A stretch of DNA of 64,000 bases from JAGOUU01 sp964609155 (lineage in GTDB: Bacteria; Pseudomonadota; Gammaproteobacteria; JAGOUU01), in NCBI GenBank assembly GCA_964609155.1, contig CAZSRF010000001.1, positions 110,102-174,101 on the forward strand, written 5' to 3'. The translations under genes were made by a program, and so were the position numbers. The first letter of the stretch is position 1, and each line of letters opens with the position of its first letter. Under the pieces are notes generated by a model, which had not been told where the DNA came from, made no database searches, and worked only from the letters and a program-made list of their open reading frames with translations. Shown here in pieces: positions 9,234 through 18,037 of the stretch.

Positions 9234-9683
9234 CTAACTTGTCGCCTTCTCTACCGCTTGGATAGCTATATTAAATCTTTCCGCTGCAAAAATTCGAGAA
9301 AGCAGTTGTAACCTTTCAAAAACTAAATTTCTATTTAAAAAGATCCCCGGTGTATCATTAACACTTTTACTAGCTACTTCAGCATAGATTAGTAGCTTTG
9401 AGGCAGAGCCAGGCTTAATACTATCGATATGCTGCATAATACGAAGTGACCGACTTAATTTAATACTGACTAGTACATTAACATAGAACTCTTCATCTAT
9501 GATTTGAAAATCCATCGGGTTATCAAGAGCTGCAGCTAATTGTGTTAATGCTGCCTCAATCTCAGGATCACCATCTAAGACCCAATCTTCAGTATCTTCC
9601 ATAATTTTTATAATTTTTATAAGAAAAGGATCCTGTCTGTCTTGCCAAAATTTATCCGTTCCGGCTACGCTTAAATCTAACAT
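9234..9683 (-). CDS. icmW: Dot/Icm type IVB secretion adaptor IcmW
   Basis: A small acidic cytoplasmic protein of about 149 residues. Landmarks of IcmW are visible: EDWVLDGDPEIEAA near the N-terminus, a central RSLRIMQHIDSIKPGSASK block, and FLNRNLVFERLQLLSRIFAAERF near the end. In Legionella, IcmW works with IcmS as a chaperone/adaptor that brings effectors to the DotL coupling complex. The frame opens with GTG at 9692. I prefer the ATG at 9683, because a GGTG ribosome-binding sequence lies six to seven bases before it and because the protein then begins MLDLS, close to known IcmW. It is the first gene of the minus-strand cluster. Confidence 0.93.
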   Translation of the reverse strand: MLDLSVAGTDKFWQDRQDPFLIKIIKIMEDTEDWVLDGDPEIEAALTQLAAALDNPMDFQIIDEEFYVNVLVSIKLSRSLRIMQHIDSIKPGSASKLLIYAEVASKSVNDTPGIFLNRNLVFERLQLLSRIFAAERFNIAIQAVEKATS

Positions 9684-9984
9684 TAATGTCACCGTTAATA
9701 ACCATAAGTTACTTATTTATTAATTATAGCTATATTTAAACAGTAATTTCTATTTATAATTTTCTATTTATGATCAAGAATTACAATCATAACAACGGCT
9801 CATTATAACCTAGTTAGCTTATATTAACAATCCATTTCTACATCCATGTCTGCATCTATTTCTACTTTATCTCTTTACACACTTATGAATTATTTTATTA
9901 AATTAAAACCAGTTAATTAGCAATTCACTATTTTATACAATAATGCTAAGCTGAGTTATAAAAAAATTGATTATTTTGTGCGAC
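9684..9984. other. Divergent intergenic region between icmW and the ABC permease
   Basis: About 300 bp, very AT-rich, with no credible ORF or structured RNA that I can see. It must hold the promoter of the secretion cluster and that of the permease. A near-direct repeat tttctatttat occurs at 9747-9757 and 9761-9771. I could not identify a CpxR or PmrA site with confidence. Confidence 0.4.
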
Positions 9985-10776
9985 ATGAATCATCACTCTC
10001 AATCAAATATTCTTGTAGCTTGGATTGGCCTTCGTACTATTGTCAGACGCGAGATTATTCGCATCTGTAGAATATGGGCACAAACTTTATTGCCGCCAGC
10101 TATCACTACTGCTTTATACTTTATCATTTTTGGAACGCTGATTGGCAGCCAAGTTCAACCTATAAAAGACTTTAGTTATGTGCAGTACATTACTCCTGGC
10201 TTAATTATGATGACGGTGATTTCCAATTCTTACGGCAATGTTGTTACTTCCTTTTTTGGCGCTAAGTTCCAAAAACATATCGAAGAATTACTCATGTCAC
10301 CTATGACAAACTTTTATATTTTAACTGGATTTTTACTTGGCGGGGTTATTCGTGGTGTTATGGTAGGAGCTATTGTTACATTAATTTCATTATTCTTTAG
10401 CAAAATTAGTATTGCCCATTTCTTCCTAATGTTGTACGTACTTATTATGACTTCTTTATTATTTTCATTAGCTGGGTTCCTAAATGGTTTATATGCAAAA
10501 AACTTTGACGACGTGACTATTATACCAGCATTTCTATTAACCCCTCTTACTTACTTAGGTGGCGTATTTTTTTCTATTAATATGCTTCCTACTTTTTGGC
10601 AAAAATTCGCTATGCTCAATCCTATTTTTTATAATTTAAATGCCTTTAGGTATAGCTTCTTGGGTATTGAAGAATCCAATATTATTTATTCTCTTGGCAT
10701 GCTAAGTTTTGTTACTTTAACCCTGTATATCTATAGTTGGCACTTACTGAATAAAGGGGTAGGTATTAGGACTTGA
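9985..10776 (+). CDS. yadH: ABC-2 type transporter permease, YadH family
   Basis: An inner-membrane permease of about 263 residues with six membrane helices. It follows E. coli YadH closely as I recall it: RIWAQTLLPPAIT, YFIIFGTLIGS, TPGLIMM, SFFGAKFQKHIEELL, FSLAGFLNGLYAK and TPLTYLGGVFFS. Such permeases pair with a YadG ATPase to export an unknown substrate. No ATPase gene is adjacent, because the upstream neighbour is icmW on the other strand, so this subunit looks orphaned. The frame can start at TTG 9967, but the ATG at 9985 is a more natural start. It ends 11 bp inside the convergent carboxylesterase gene. Confidence 0.9.
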   Translation: MNHHSQSNILVAWIGLRTIVRREIIRICRIWAQTLLPPAITTALYFIIFGTLIGSQVQPIKDFSYVQYITPGLIMMTVISNSYGNVVTSFFGAKFQKHIEELLMSPMTNFYILTGFLLGGVIRGVMVGAIVTLISLFFSKISIAHFFLMLYVLIMTSLLFSLAGFLNGLYAKNFDDVTIIPAFLLTPLTYLGGVFFSINMLPTFWQKFAMLNPIFYNLNAFRYSFLGIEESNIIYSLGMLSFVTLTLYIYSWHLLNKGVGIRT

Positions 10777-11422
10777 ATATATCTTTTAAAAAATTAGCTA
10801 TATCAGACACTTCTTCTGCGCAAACACTGTGCCCCATTCTATATCTATGCAGCTTGCACCTATAACCTAAATCTGCAAGCAATTGATGTGAACGTTGCCC
10901 ATAAGAATAATCTACTATTGAATCATCGTATCCATGTGCTAAAAAAATATTCAGATTTTTATTAACAGGATGATAGTCATGATCAACCCTGGGTAAATAA
11001 CATGACAATCCCACTACACCCGCTAACTGATGTTCGAATTTAAGTGCCGTATATAAGGCTATTACACCACCTTGAGAGAACCCTGCCAGCACAATATTTT
11101 CGTAGGGTACGCCCTTATTGTATTCTTCTTGTATCAGGTTATTGATCACTTGTTGGCTTGCCGCAATACCCTTGCTATCTTCTTGACTATTTCTATCAAA
11201 ACTATAGATATCATACCATGCGGTCATAATATAATGATTATTAATAGTAACTGGACGTTTTGGCGCTGTAGGAAAAATAAAACGAACTTGATAGTCTTCC
11301 TGTATTTGCAATTCAGGAACTACTGGAACAAAGTCATAGGCATCTGCTCCAAGTCCGTGCAACCAAATAATGCTACGTGTAGCTATAACATTCTTAGGCT
11401 CTAGAATAAGTGTTTCTAGCAT
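10766..11422 (-). CDS. Phospholipase/carboxylesterase family alpha/beta hydrolase
   Basis: A 218-residue cytosolic serine esterase of the family that includes YpfH and acyl-protein thioesterase-like enzymes. The oxyanion-side motif WLHGLGADAYDF is near the N-terminus, and the nucleophile elbow GFSQGG sits at about residues 115-120. The acid and His would be the Asp in AHGYDD and the His in MGHSVC. There is no signal peptide. It hydrolyses short-chain esters or lysophospholipids; the natural substrate cannot be read from sequence. It converges on the ABC permease and overlaps its end by 11 bp. Confidence 0.88.
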   Translation of the reverse strand: MLETLILEPKNVIATRSIIWLHGLGADAYDFVPVVPELQIQEDYQVRFIFPTAPKRPVTINNHYIMTAWYDIYSFDRNSQEDSKGIAASQQVINNLIQEEYNKGVPYENIVLAGFSQGGVIALYTALKFEHQLAGVVGLSCYLPRVDHDYHPVNKNLNIFLAHGYDDSIVDYSYGQRSHQLLADLGYRCKLHRYRMGHSVCAEEVSDIANFLKDIFKS

Positions 11423-11496
11423 CAGTAATCAACTTGTTTTAACAAATTATCCTAGTATACTGAAACCTTCAGGATTAACAATGAGAAATCAGATAA

Positions 11497-11652
11497 ATGA
11501 AAATTAAATTTTTTTATATGATCTTATCTACAAGCTTAGTTCTAACTTTTGGTATAACCCTTACTAGCTGTGGCCAGCGAGGACCGCTTTATTTACCCAA
11601 AGACTCAACTAAAAATTTAGTAAGTAAAGATAATCAAATTAGAGATATTTAG
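11497..11652 (+). CDS. lptM: LPS-transport lipoprotein LptM (YifL)
   Basis: A 51-residue lipoprotein with start ATG at 11497 and stop TAG ending at 11652. The protein has a basic, hydrophobic signal and a lipobox ending LTSCG, followed by the invariant CGQRGPLYLP of the LptM/YifL family. LptM helps the LptD-LptE translocon mature by promoting correct disulphides. It lies 2 bp before lysA, the standard lptM-lysA-dapF order of gammaproteobacteria. A Shine-Dalgarno sequence is not obvious. Confidence 0.93.
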   Translation: MKIKFFYMILSTSLVLTFGITLTSCGQRGPLYLPKDSTKNLVSKDNQIRDI

Positions 11653-11654
11653 TA

Positions 11655-12917
11655 ATGTCTAATAAGTTACTTCATGAGATTGCTGCGAAATACTCGACTC
11701 CATGTTATATTTATAACAAGCAACAAATCATTCATAATTTTAATCTTTATAAAACTAGCTTTAAATCTCACTGCTATAAAAATATTAATTATTTAATCTG
11801 TTATGCTGTTAAAGCCAATAGCAACCTTGCTATCTTACGTCTTTTAGCTAACGAAGGTGCAGGTTTTGATATAGTTTCTGTTGGTGAGTTACATCGTGTT
11901 CTTAAAGCTGGTGGAGAAAGTAACAAAGTAGTATTTTCAGGTGTTGGTAAACAAGATTTTGAAATTAAAGCCGCACTTGAAGCTAACATTTTGTGTTTCA
12001 ATGTCGAATCTGAGCCAGAGCTTATATTAATAGCTCAAATCGCCAAGCAACTAAATAAAATTGCTGCTATATCAATACGAGTAAACCCTAATATAGATGC
12101 TAAATCACACCCATATATCTCAACCGGGTTAAGAGAACACAAATTTGGCATTGCCATAGAACAGGCTGAGAAAATTTATCAATTAGCCAACGAGCTTAAA
12201 AGTATTTCTATTACTGGCGTTGATTGCCATATAGGCTCTCAATTAACAGAAATCGAACCGTTAAAGCAAGCCTGCTTGGCTATCAGCAAATTTATTAAGC
12301 TGTTAAATAACAATAATATTGCTATCAAACATATCAATATGGGTGGCGGCTTAGGCATTGCCTATAATTCTTGTCAAAAGCTACCAAGCCATAAACAATG
12401 GGTTGATACCATAATAAATAATTTAGATCTGCATGCTTTACCCTATACTCCTACGGTTATAATAGAACCAGGTAGGTCAATTATAGGCAATGCTGGTATG
12501 TTATTATCAAAAGTTATCTACACCAAAACTGATGATTACAATAAACATAACTTTATCATTATTGATGCAGCCATGAATGACTTGATGCGCCCAGCCCTGT
12601 ATTCAGCAGAGCATGACATCATAAATTTAAACAATATCGAGGACGATAATAGCATTCATAATAACAATGCTACTACAAGTATTGTAGGGCCTGTTTGTGA
12701 GTCTAGTGATATTTTTTTAAAAAACACTACTCTATCTGCCAACAATGGTGATTTTTTAGCCATCAAAGATGCTGGTGCTTATGGCTTTAGCATGAGCTCT
12801 AATTACAATTCCAGACCAAGAGCAGCGGAAATATTAATCGATAATAACCAGTATTATTTAATCCGCAAACGAGAAACTATAGAAGACTTATACACAAATG
12901 AAACTATTCTTTACTAA
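11655..12917 (+). CDS. lysA: Diaminopimelate decarboxylase
   Basis: A 420-residue PLP enzyme that makes L-lysine from meso-diaminopimelate, the last lysine step. The PLP-binding lysine lies in YAVKANSN (residues about 50-57). HIGSQ, the GGGLGIAY glycine loop, EPGRSI and CESSDIF, which supplies the active-site Cys across the dimer, follow in the usual order. It overlaps the start of dapF by 20 bp. Together with dapF this shows that the organism makes its own DAP and lysine, at least in the last steps. Confidence 0.96.
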   Translation: MSNKLLHEIAAKYSTPCYIYNKQQIIHNFNLYKTSFKSHCYKNINYLICYAVKANSNLAILRLLANEGAGFDIVSVGELHRVLKAGGESNKVVFSGVGKQDFEIKAALEANILCFNVESEPELILIAQIAKQLNKIAAISIRVNPNIDAKSHPYISTGLREHKFGIAIEQAEKIYQLANELKSISITGVDCHIGSQLTEIEPLKQACLAISKFIKLLNNNNIAIKHINMGGGLGIAYNSCQKLPSHKQWVDTIINNLDLHALPYTPTVIIEPGRSIIGNAGMLLSKVIYTKTDDYNKHNFIIIDAAMNDLMRPALYSAEHDIINLNNIEDDNSIHNNNATTSIVGPVCESSDIFLKNTTLSANNGDFLAIKDAGAYGFSMSSNYNSRPRAAEILIDNNQYYLIRKRETIEDLYTNETILY

Positions 12918-13803
12918 AATGCAAGGTGCTGGTAATGATTTTGTTGTTATTGATCAAATAAGCCAGGATATTATTTTCAAAACCGAATGGGTACAGTTGA
13001 TTTCTTGCCGTAAACTTGGTGTCGGCTGTGATCAACTGTTGTTATTAGAACCACCGCGCAATCCTAATACCGATTTTTATTATCGAATTTTTAATGCTGA
13101 TGGCACAGAAGTAGAACAATGTGGCAATGGTGCAAGGTGTATTGGGCAATTTATCAGCTATAAACATTTGTCCCCTAAAGCTAGCTGGGAAATTGAAACA
13201 ACAAACTCTAAAATGACTGTAGCTTTGGCTCCGAACAATCAAGGTATTCGAGTTAACCTTGGAGCCCCTAGCTTTGATGCTAGTAGCCTGCCTTTTACCT
13301 TTACTGAACTTAATATTGTTAATAACAATATTTTTAAACTACAGATCCCTCAATTACAAGATTTAGAGTATCTAAAAGAGCAAACTTTAATTTTCGCTAT
13401 CGTCTCTGTTGGAAACCCTCATGTCGTGATAAACATGGACATTATAGATATAGCAATTAGCAATACAAATTTCATCAATCACTATATTAATAAAATTGGT
13501 ACCGTTTTAAATAATCACCCCCAATTTCCAAAGGGCGTTAATGTTAATTTTATTAGAGTAATTAATAATCATACCATTGCATTAACTACTTTTGAGCGAG
13601 GGGTAGGAATTACGTTAGCCTGTGGCACAGGATCTTGTGCTGCTGCTATTTGCGCACGACAACAGCATTTGGTTACAGAGAATTTTATTCACGTAGAAAA
13701 TGCGGGTGGGACTTTAGGTGTTTCTTGGGCTAACCACGCTGATGCCCCTATATGGCTTACTGGTGCATCTAATGTTGTCTATGAGGGATATATAGAATTA
13801 TAA
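12898..13803 (+). CDS. dapF: Diaminopimelate epimerase
   Basis: A 301-residue PLP-independent racemase converting LL-DAP to meso-DAP for peptidoglycan and lysine. Both catalytic cysteines are present in the canonical motifs GNGARC (near residue 80) and CGTGSCA (near residue 245), one in each pseudo-symmetric half. The protein is slightly longer than the usual 275 residues, with insertions in the middle of both halves. Translation is probably coupled to lysA through the 20 bp overlap. Confidence 0.96.
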   Translation: MKLFFTKMQGAGNDFVVIDQISQDIIFKTEWVQLISCRKLGVGCDQLLLLEPPRNPNTDFYYRIFNADGTEVEQCGNGARCIGQFISYKHLSPKASWEIETTNSKMTVALAPNNQGIRVNLGAPSFDASSLPFTFTELNIVNNNIFKLQIPQLQDLEYLKEQTLIFAIVSVGNPHVVINMDIIDIAISNTNFINHYINKIGTVLNNHPQFPKGVNVNFIRVINNHTIALTTFERGVGITLACGTGSCAAAICARQQHLVTENFIHVENAGGTLGVSWANHADAPIWLTGASNVVYEGYIEL

Positions 13804-13825
13804 TACAATACATAGGGCAAAAAAC

Positions 13826-14143
13826 ATGGCATGGGTTTATTTATTTTTAGCTGGTATTTTCGAAGTTTGTTGGGCAACAGGGCTTAAGTATTGCGATGGT
13901 TTTAAAATCAATCTAACCATGATCTTTGTGGCTCTTACTATGGTACTAAGTGTAGTCTTTTTGGGTCTGGCAGCCAGAACTCTTCCTATTGGCATTGCTT
14001 ATGCTGCCTGGACTGGCCTTGGAATTGCTGGAGTTTTTATTTACAGTGCATTAGTTTTCAAAGATCCTATCTCTAGTTTAAACATGATCTTTGTTACAAT
14101 GATCTTATTTGGTGTAATAGGGCTAAAATTAAGCTCTAAATAA
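13826..14143 (+). CDS. sugE: SMR-family exporter, SugE/Gdx type
   Basis: A 105-residue four-helix small multidrug resistance protein. It begins MAWVYLFLAGIFEVCWATGLKY with the essential membrane Glu at position 13, and has the ARTLPIGIAYAAWTGLG stretch of the SugE/Gdx branch, ending GLKLSSK. Members of this branch export guanidinium or quaternary ammonium ions. Here it follows dapF by 22 bp and is probably read through from the lptM-lysA-dapF unit. There is no room for a guanidine riboswitch before it. Confidence 0.9.
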   Translation: MAWVYLFLAGIFEVCWATGLKYCDGFKINLTMIFVALTMVLSVVFLGLAARTLPIGIAYAAWTGLGIAGVFIYSALVFKDPISSLNMIFVTMILFGVIGLKLSSK

Positions 14144-14159
14144 CCTATTATATTTACTT

Positions 14160-16019
14160 TTAAAAAATACTGCCTTCAATAGGGACACAATTTATCTTAA
14201 TTGTTGCACCGCTTAGATCAAGCAAACTCATACTCGTATTATCAGGGCAAGCAGGCCTATTACCATCTTTTTCCAAAGGAGCTGATACCTGAAAAGCCGT
14301 TTGGACAGAATTGGTATCATTTAATTGCTGAAATCTCCTAATATCTTTCTTGTATTGTGAACATGCCATTGCCCATGTGGCATCTGGTTTAGTACATTTA
14401 TCTTTTGCTGTATTATAAGAAATATGGTTATCCATAGGTGGAGTACTCGCTGCAGAGCTAGTATCCATGAGTTGAAGAAACAAACTTTTTAAACTACCAG
14501 GATCAGAAGAGGTAATATATAAATTATAGTCTGTTTGAGATGTCATACATTTCCAATTAGATTCCACCTTACATTGACTATCACAGCCTTTGCCCTTTCC
14601 GTTATTGCTTCCTAGATCACAATCTTCATTAGGATCAATATCACTATTACCACATAAAGTTTTACATATTGTATCTCCGGAAGCAGACGCTGTGCCTGGT
14701 GGGCATGCTTGGCATATTTTATTAGCTCCCATTATTTGATTAGCAGGACAAAACTCACACTTTCCTAAAGCAATGTTACAATTGGCATTTGCAGAACATT
14801 GAAATAAAACAGGTTGCTGCTTTAAAATATTATAGGCACTCACTAAGTTTCCCTCTAATGCAGGATCACCGCAATTTAATGTGGTTGTATATTGCTTTGC
14901 TGCACTAGGATTACCTTGTTCAAAAATAAATGCTGCAATTTGTGGATCAACAGCAATATAAGGGTTTGCTAAAATATACGAAGTATAGGATTTTGCCGCA
15001 TCACACAAAACGACGTCTGCCGAGTTCCTATTTAAACCACTTTTAACAGCTAAATTCCCTGGGACCGTACATCTTCCACATGCACCCGTGCTAGCGCAAG
15101 ATTTATTGTTAAGACATTGACTATCGTCAGTACACTTTTGACATGAACCACCTGTACAAACTGGTAATGTGGACTGGTTCACATCACATTCTGCACTGCT
15201 TTTACAGGGCACACATTGGTATGTTCCTCCTGGAATATCGCAAATAGGTTTAGGATTGGCGCAATCATTATTAGAAGAGCATGGGCAGTAACTCAAAGGC
15301 TTTTCATTAATTTGGATACTCACTCCCGTAAATATATCCACTGCACTGCCAAAAGTTGTCATTCTTAATGTAAACAAGATAGAATCATTAGAACATAAAG
15401 GCACATCTGAACTAAAAGTAAAAGTTTTGTGCCCAGCATTCAATATATCACTTGCAATAATTGATTTAGTTTTTTCACTTCTAATGTCAACAATTATGTT
15501 TCTTACCAAGTCTTTATCTATTGACTTAAATACTGCTGTTACAGAATAAACTCCATTGGATGGCGCTGTAAATCTAACACCAACCCCCTCTCCACTCACA
15601 TAGTTAGGGTGTATAGCCACTGAAGCAGGAGACATACACCAGCTAGGCGTAATATCACATGGTGTTGACTGATGAATATCTCTTTCACTAACTGCAGAAG
15701 TTGAGCTCACAGGAAATATATTAGGATTGTAATATAATCCTGTCCAATCGGTATAATCCCCTGCTATTGGCCCCCAGAACGACAACATAGCTTTCTGCCA
15801 CCGATTTGTTCTTACATTCAGAAGTTTATATTGACCCTGAGCTTCATAAACATACTGCCACTGTCCATTTGGATTTGAATCCATACTTTTAGCATAGTCA
15901 CTAGCAAGATCCCAGGTAGTAGTAGCACCATAGCAAGATAAAGATACAGTTAAAATATAAAATATCCATAATAGAGCAACTAGATAACCTTGTTTATTTC
16001 TTCCCATTTTATATTCCAT
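14160..16019 (-). CDS. Large exported cysteine-rich protein, unknown function
   Basis: A 619-residue secreted protein with a signal peptide ending near residue 31. The first ~240 residues look like a beta-sandwich (WDLASDYAKS, PNGQWQYVYEA, GVRFTAPSNGVYSV), resembling carbohydrate-binding-like modules in other secreted proteins. A long Cys-rich region (about 245-500) follows, with several C-x2-C and C-x5-C units and one DUF4215-like unit (residues about 455-495, with CDLGSNNG and CDSQC). The C-terminal ~120 residues are ordinary. An adhesin or receptor-binding role is possible. A second ATG four codons in, with GGA before it, could be the true start. Confidence 0.75.
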   Translation of the reverse strand: MEYKMGRNKQGYLVALLWIFYILTVSLSCYGATTTWDLASDYAKSMDSNPNGQWQYVYEAQGQYKLLNVRTNRWQKAMLSFWGPIAGDYTDWTGLYYNPNIFPVSSTSAVSERDIHQSTPCDITPSWCMSPASVAIHPNYVSGEGVGVRFTAPSNGVYSVTAVFKSIDKDLVRNIIVDIRSEKTKSIIASDILNAGHKTFTFSSDVPLCSNDSILFTLRMTTFGSAVDIFTGVSIQINEKPLSYCPCSSNNDCANPKPICDIPGGTYQCVPCKSSAECDVNQSTLPVCTGGSCQKCTDDSQCLNNKSCASTGACGRCTVPGNLAVKSGLNRNSADVVLCDAAKSYTSYILANPYIAVDPQIAAFIFEQGNPSAAKQYTTTLNCGDPALEGNLVSAYNILKQQPVLFQCSANANCNIALGKCEFCPANQIMGANKICQACPPGTASASGDTICKTLCGNSDIDPNEDCDLGSNNGKGKGCDSQCKVESNWKCMTSQTDYNLYITSSDPGSLKSLFLQLMDTSSAASTPPMDNHISYNTAKDKCTKPDATWAMACSQYKKDIRRFQQLNDTNSVQTAFQVSAPLEKDGNRPACPDNTSMSLLDLSGATIKINCVPIEGSIF

Positions 16020-16054
16020 TTTCTCTGTATCACCAATTTATCGAAAATACCCTC

Positions 16055-16176
16055 AAGATTTACGCAAAATGATTACAAATTGTCTCTCTGTTAAGCACGA
16101 AGTGCGCAGAACCGAGATCTTTTTTGCAAGATACCGGCTCTTTGGCCAGTATGACAGACTTTTTGCATAATTCCTG
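16055..16176 (-). repeat. MITE-like palindromic repeat, copy 1 (inverted)
   Basis: About 122 bp. Read on the minus strand it aligns almost base for base with the copy at 17252-17376, including the blocks tgtcatactggcc, agagccggtatctt and cggttctgc. The element is largely self-complementary: the arms agagccggtatctt and aagatctcggttct can pair, and the ends form terminal inverted repeats. It carries no ORF of its own. Confidence 0.85.
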
Positions 16177-16284
16177 ACCATATTATAATTTTAATATATT
16201 AACTTTATATATCAATTTTACTGTGCTTATTAGCGTTAATATTGTAAAATAGCAAAAATATAAAACATCTATGCTTTAATACAT

Positions 16285-17172
16285 ATGGCAACGTCCAAAA
16301 TTTTGAATTTTGGTTCACTTAATATTGATCACGTTTATCACGTTGATACCTTTGTGACGCCAGGTGAAACCAAATTGTCCAAGAGTCTGACTAAATATGC
16401 TGGCGGTAAAGGGAATAATCAATCTATTGCTCTTGCTAAAGCTGGCGCAAAAGTTTTTCATGCTGGCGCTATAGGCTTAGATGGGCAATTTTTATTAGAT
16501 AATCTTAACGCAGAACACGTTAACACTGATTATATCTATATAGATTCCAATATTCCAACTGGTCATGCCATTATCCAAGTAAATGAGCAAGGCGAGAATT
16601 GTATTTTGTTGCATGGCGGTGCTAACCAGGCAATTTCTATAGAATATATTACTCAAGTACTAAGCAATTTTGGTAAAAATGATATCTTATTACTCCAGAA
16701 TGAAGTGTCTAACCTAGATAAAATCATAGAGATAGCTGGTGAAAAAGAAATGATTATTTATTTCAATCCAGCACCCATGTGTAACAAGTTACGACAATAC
16801 CCCCTACAATATATAAACACCTTTATTGTTAACCAAACTGAAGCAAAAGCTCTTACAAATGGCCATTCTACTAAAGAAGTATTGTCTAGAATGTCATCAC
16901 TCTTTCCAAATAGTAAGGTTATTCTAACCTTGGGTGATCAGGGAGTTATTTATCAAGATGCCCAACAACAGTTAATCCAACCTGCTTACCCGGCTAACGC
17001 TATTGATACAACAGCTGCTGGTGACACTTTTTTAGGCTATTTCCTAGCTTGTCTCCAAAAAAACTTCAGTATAAAACAAGCTCTAGATATATCTTGTCGC
17101 GCAGCCGCTATTACAGTCGCTCGTAAAGGAGCAACATCAAGTATTCCATATCTATCAGAGCTTAATATATAA
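16285..17172 (+). CDS. rbsK: PfkB-family carbohydrate kinase, ribokinase-like
   Basis: A 295-residue sugar kinase. The N-terminal FGSLNIDHVYHV, the KYAGGKGNNQSIALAKAG motif (PfkB signature 1), and the C-terminal DTTAAGDTFLGYF motif (signature 2, with the catalytic Asp in AGD) are all intact. Ribose is the best guess because of the GGKGNNQ form, but other sugars or nucleosides are possible. No ribose transporter or repressor is nearby. The gene stands alone between two inverted copies of a ~125 bp repeat, which is unusual. Confidence 0.88.
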   Translation: MATSKILNFGSLNIDHVYHVDTFVTPGETKLSKSLTKYAGGKGNNQSIALAKAGAKVFHAGAIGLDGQFLLDNLNAEHVNTDYIYIDSNIPTGHAIIQVNEQGENCILLHGGANQAISIEYITQVLSNFGKNDILLLQNEVSNLDKIIEIAGEKEMIIYFNPAPMCNKLRQYPLQYINTFIVNQTEAKALTNGHSTKEVLSRMSSLFPNSKVILTLGDQGVIYQDAQQQLIQPAYPANAIDTTAAGDTFLGYFLACLQKNFSIKQALDISCRAAAITVARKGATSSIPYLSELNI

Positions 17173-17251
17173 TCTTAATATATAGATGATAGCTGTTAGA
17201 AAATTTTTCTGATATAGTCACCTATTAGATAATATTTGATAATAAATATAG

Positions 17252-17376
17252 TCGGGACTTGCGCAAAAAGCTTGTCATACTGGCCCAAGAGCCGGTATCT
17301 TACAGAAGAGATCTTGGTTCTGCATACTTCGCGCTTAACCGAGATGACAACTTACAATTATTCTGCGTAAGTCCTG
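17252..17376 (+). repeat. MITE-like palindromic repeat, copy 2
   Basis: About 125 bp. The termini tcgggacttgcgcaaaa and, on the other strand, tcaggacttacgcagaa form a terminal inverted repeat of about 17 bp with roughly three mismatches. Inner arms are also complementary (agagccggtatctt with agatcttggttct, and gtcat with atgac), so a single strand can fold into one long hairpin. It lies between rbsK and trxA and could affect trxA transcription. Confidence 0.87.
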
Positions 17377-17424
17377 ATAGTAACTTAAACAGATATAATA
17401 TACTGAAATATCCAGAGGAATCTT

Positions 17425-17739
17425 ATGTTAAACGTCTCCGATGATACTTTTGAACAAAAAGTAATCCAATCCGACAAGCCTGTTCTTGTAGACTTCTGGG
17501 CCGAATGGTGCGGGCCTTGTAAAGCTCTTACACCAGTTATTGAAGCTGTCGCAGCTCAACATAGTAATAGGCTAACTTTTGCTAAAATGAATGTCGATGA
17601 CAATCAGGACACTCCAGCCAAATACGGCATCCGTGGAATACCTACTTTACTTATTTTTAACAATGGTGAACTAATTGCAACTAGGGTAGGAAGTGCGACT
17701 AAAGCTCAATTAGAAGCATTTATTGATAGCCACATCTAA
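17425..17739 (+). CDS. trxA: Thioredoxin 1
   Basis: A 104-residue cytosolic thioredoxin with the WAEWCGPCK redox centre (residues about 27-35), the cis-Pro in RGIPTLLIF, and conserved Asp near the start. It reduces ribonucleotide reductase, methionine sulphoxide reductases and other disulphides. A good ribosome-binding sequence (gagga) precedes the ATG by five bases. The trxA-rho order is standard in gammaproteobacteria. Confidence 0.97.
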   Translation: MLNVSDDTFEQKVIQSDKPVLVDFWAEWCGPCKALTPVIEAVAAQHSNRLTFAKMNVDDNQDTPAKYGIRGIPTLLIFNNGELIATRVGSATKAQLEAFIDSHI

Positions 17740-18037
17740 GGTAACTATTAATCGACTGAAATGAATTAGAATCCTTGATTCATTTATTGAAGTAGGCTAT
17801 GATTTCACTATATTGGAATTAGCAAGTAGCGGAACGGCCTACTTAAGAATAGTATCTATCGTATTCTAACTCTTAAATTAAATAACGATCCAACTTAATC
17901 AAATAACTCATATACTGACTCACAATATCGAATATCTTCAGAACAGTTACAAGTTATCTATTAAGATTATTTTTGGTTTCAACTAGCTTAAAACAAAATA
18001 CAAACATTAACTTCAACCCAAAACCACTCTCAATACT
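17740..18037 (+). promoter_or_regulatory. Long leader between trxA and rho
   Basis: 298 bp without a convincing gene. An inverted repeat aagtaggc (17790-17797) with gcctactt (17837-17844) could form a stem with a ~40 base loop. The rest is AT- and C-containing, G-poor sequence, as expected near Rho-loading sites. In E. coli, rho is autoregulated by attenuation in its leader; this region is the right place for the same control, which is inference here. Confidence 0.35.

Noticed and set aside
13804..13825. Guanidine riboswitch before the SugE-like gene
   Set aside because: Only 22 bp separate it from dapF, too short for any known guanidine aptamer.
17259..17444. 61-residue open frame between rbsK and trxA
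   Set aside because: It lies almost entirely inside the MITE-like repeat and overlaps the trxA start; it has no family resemblance and no good ribosome-binding site.
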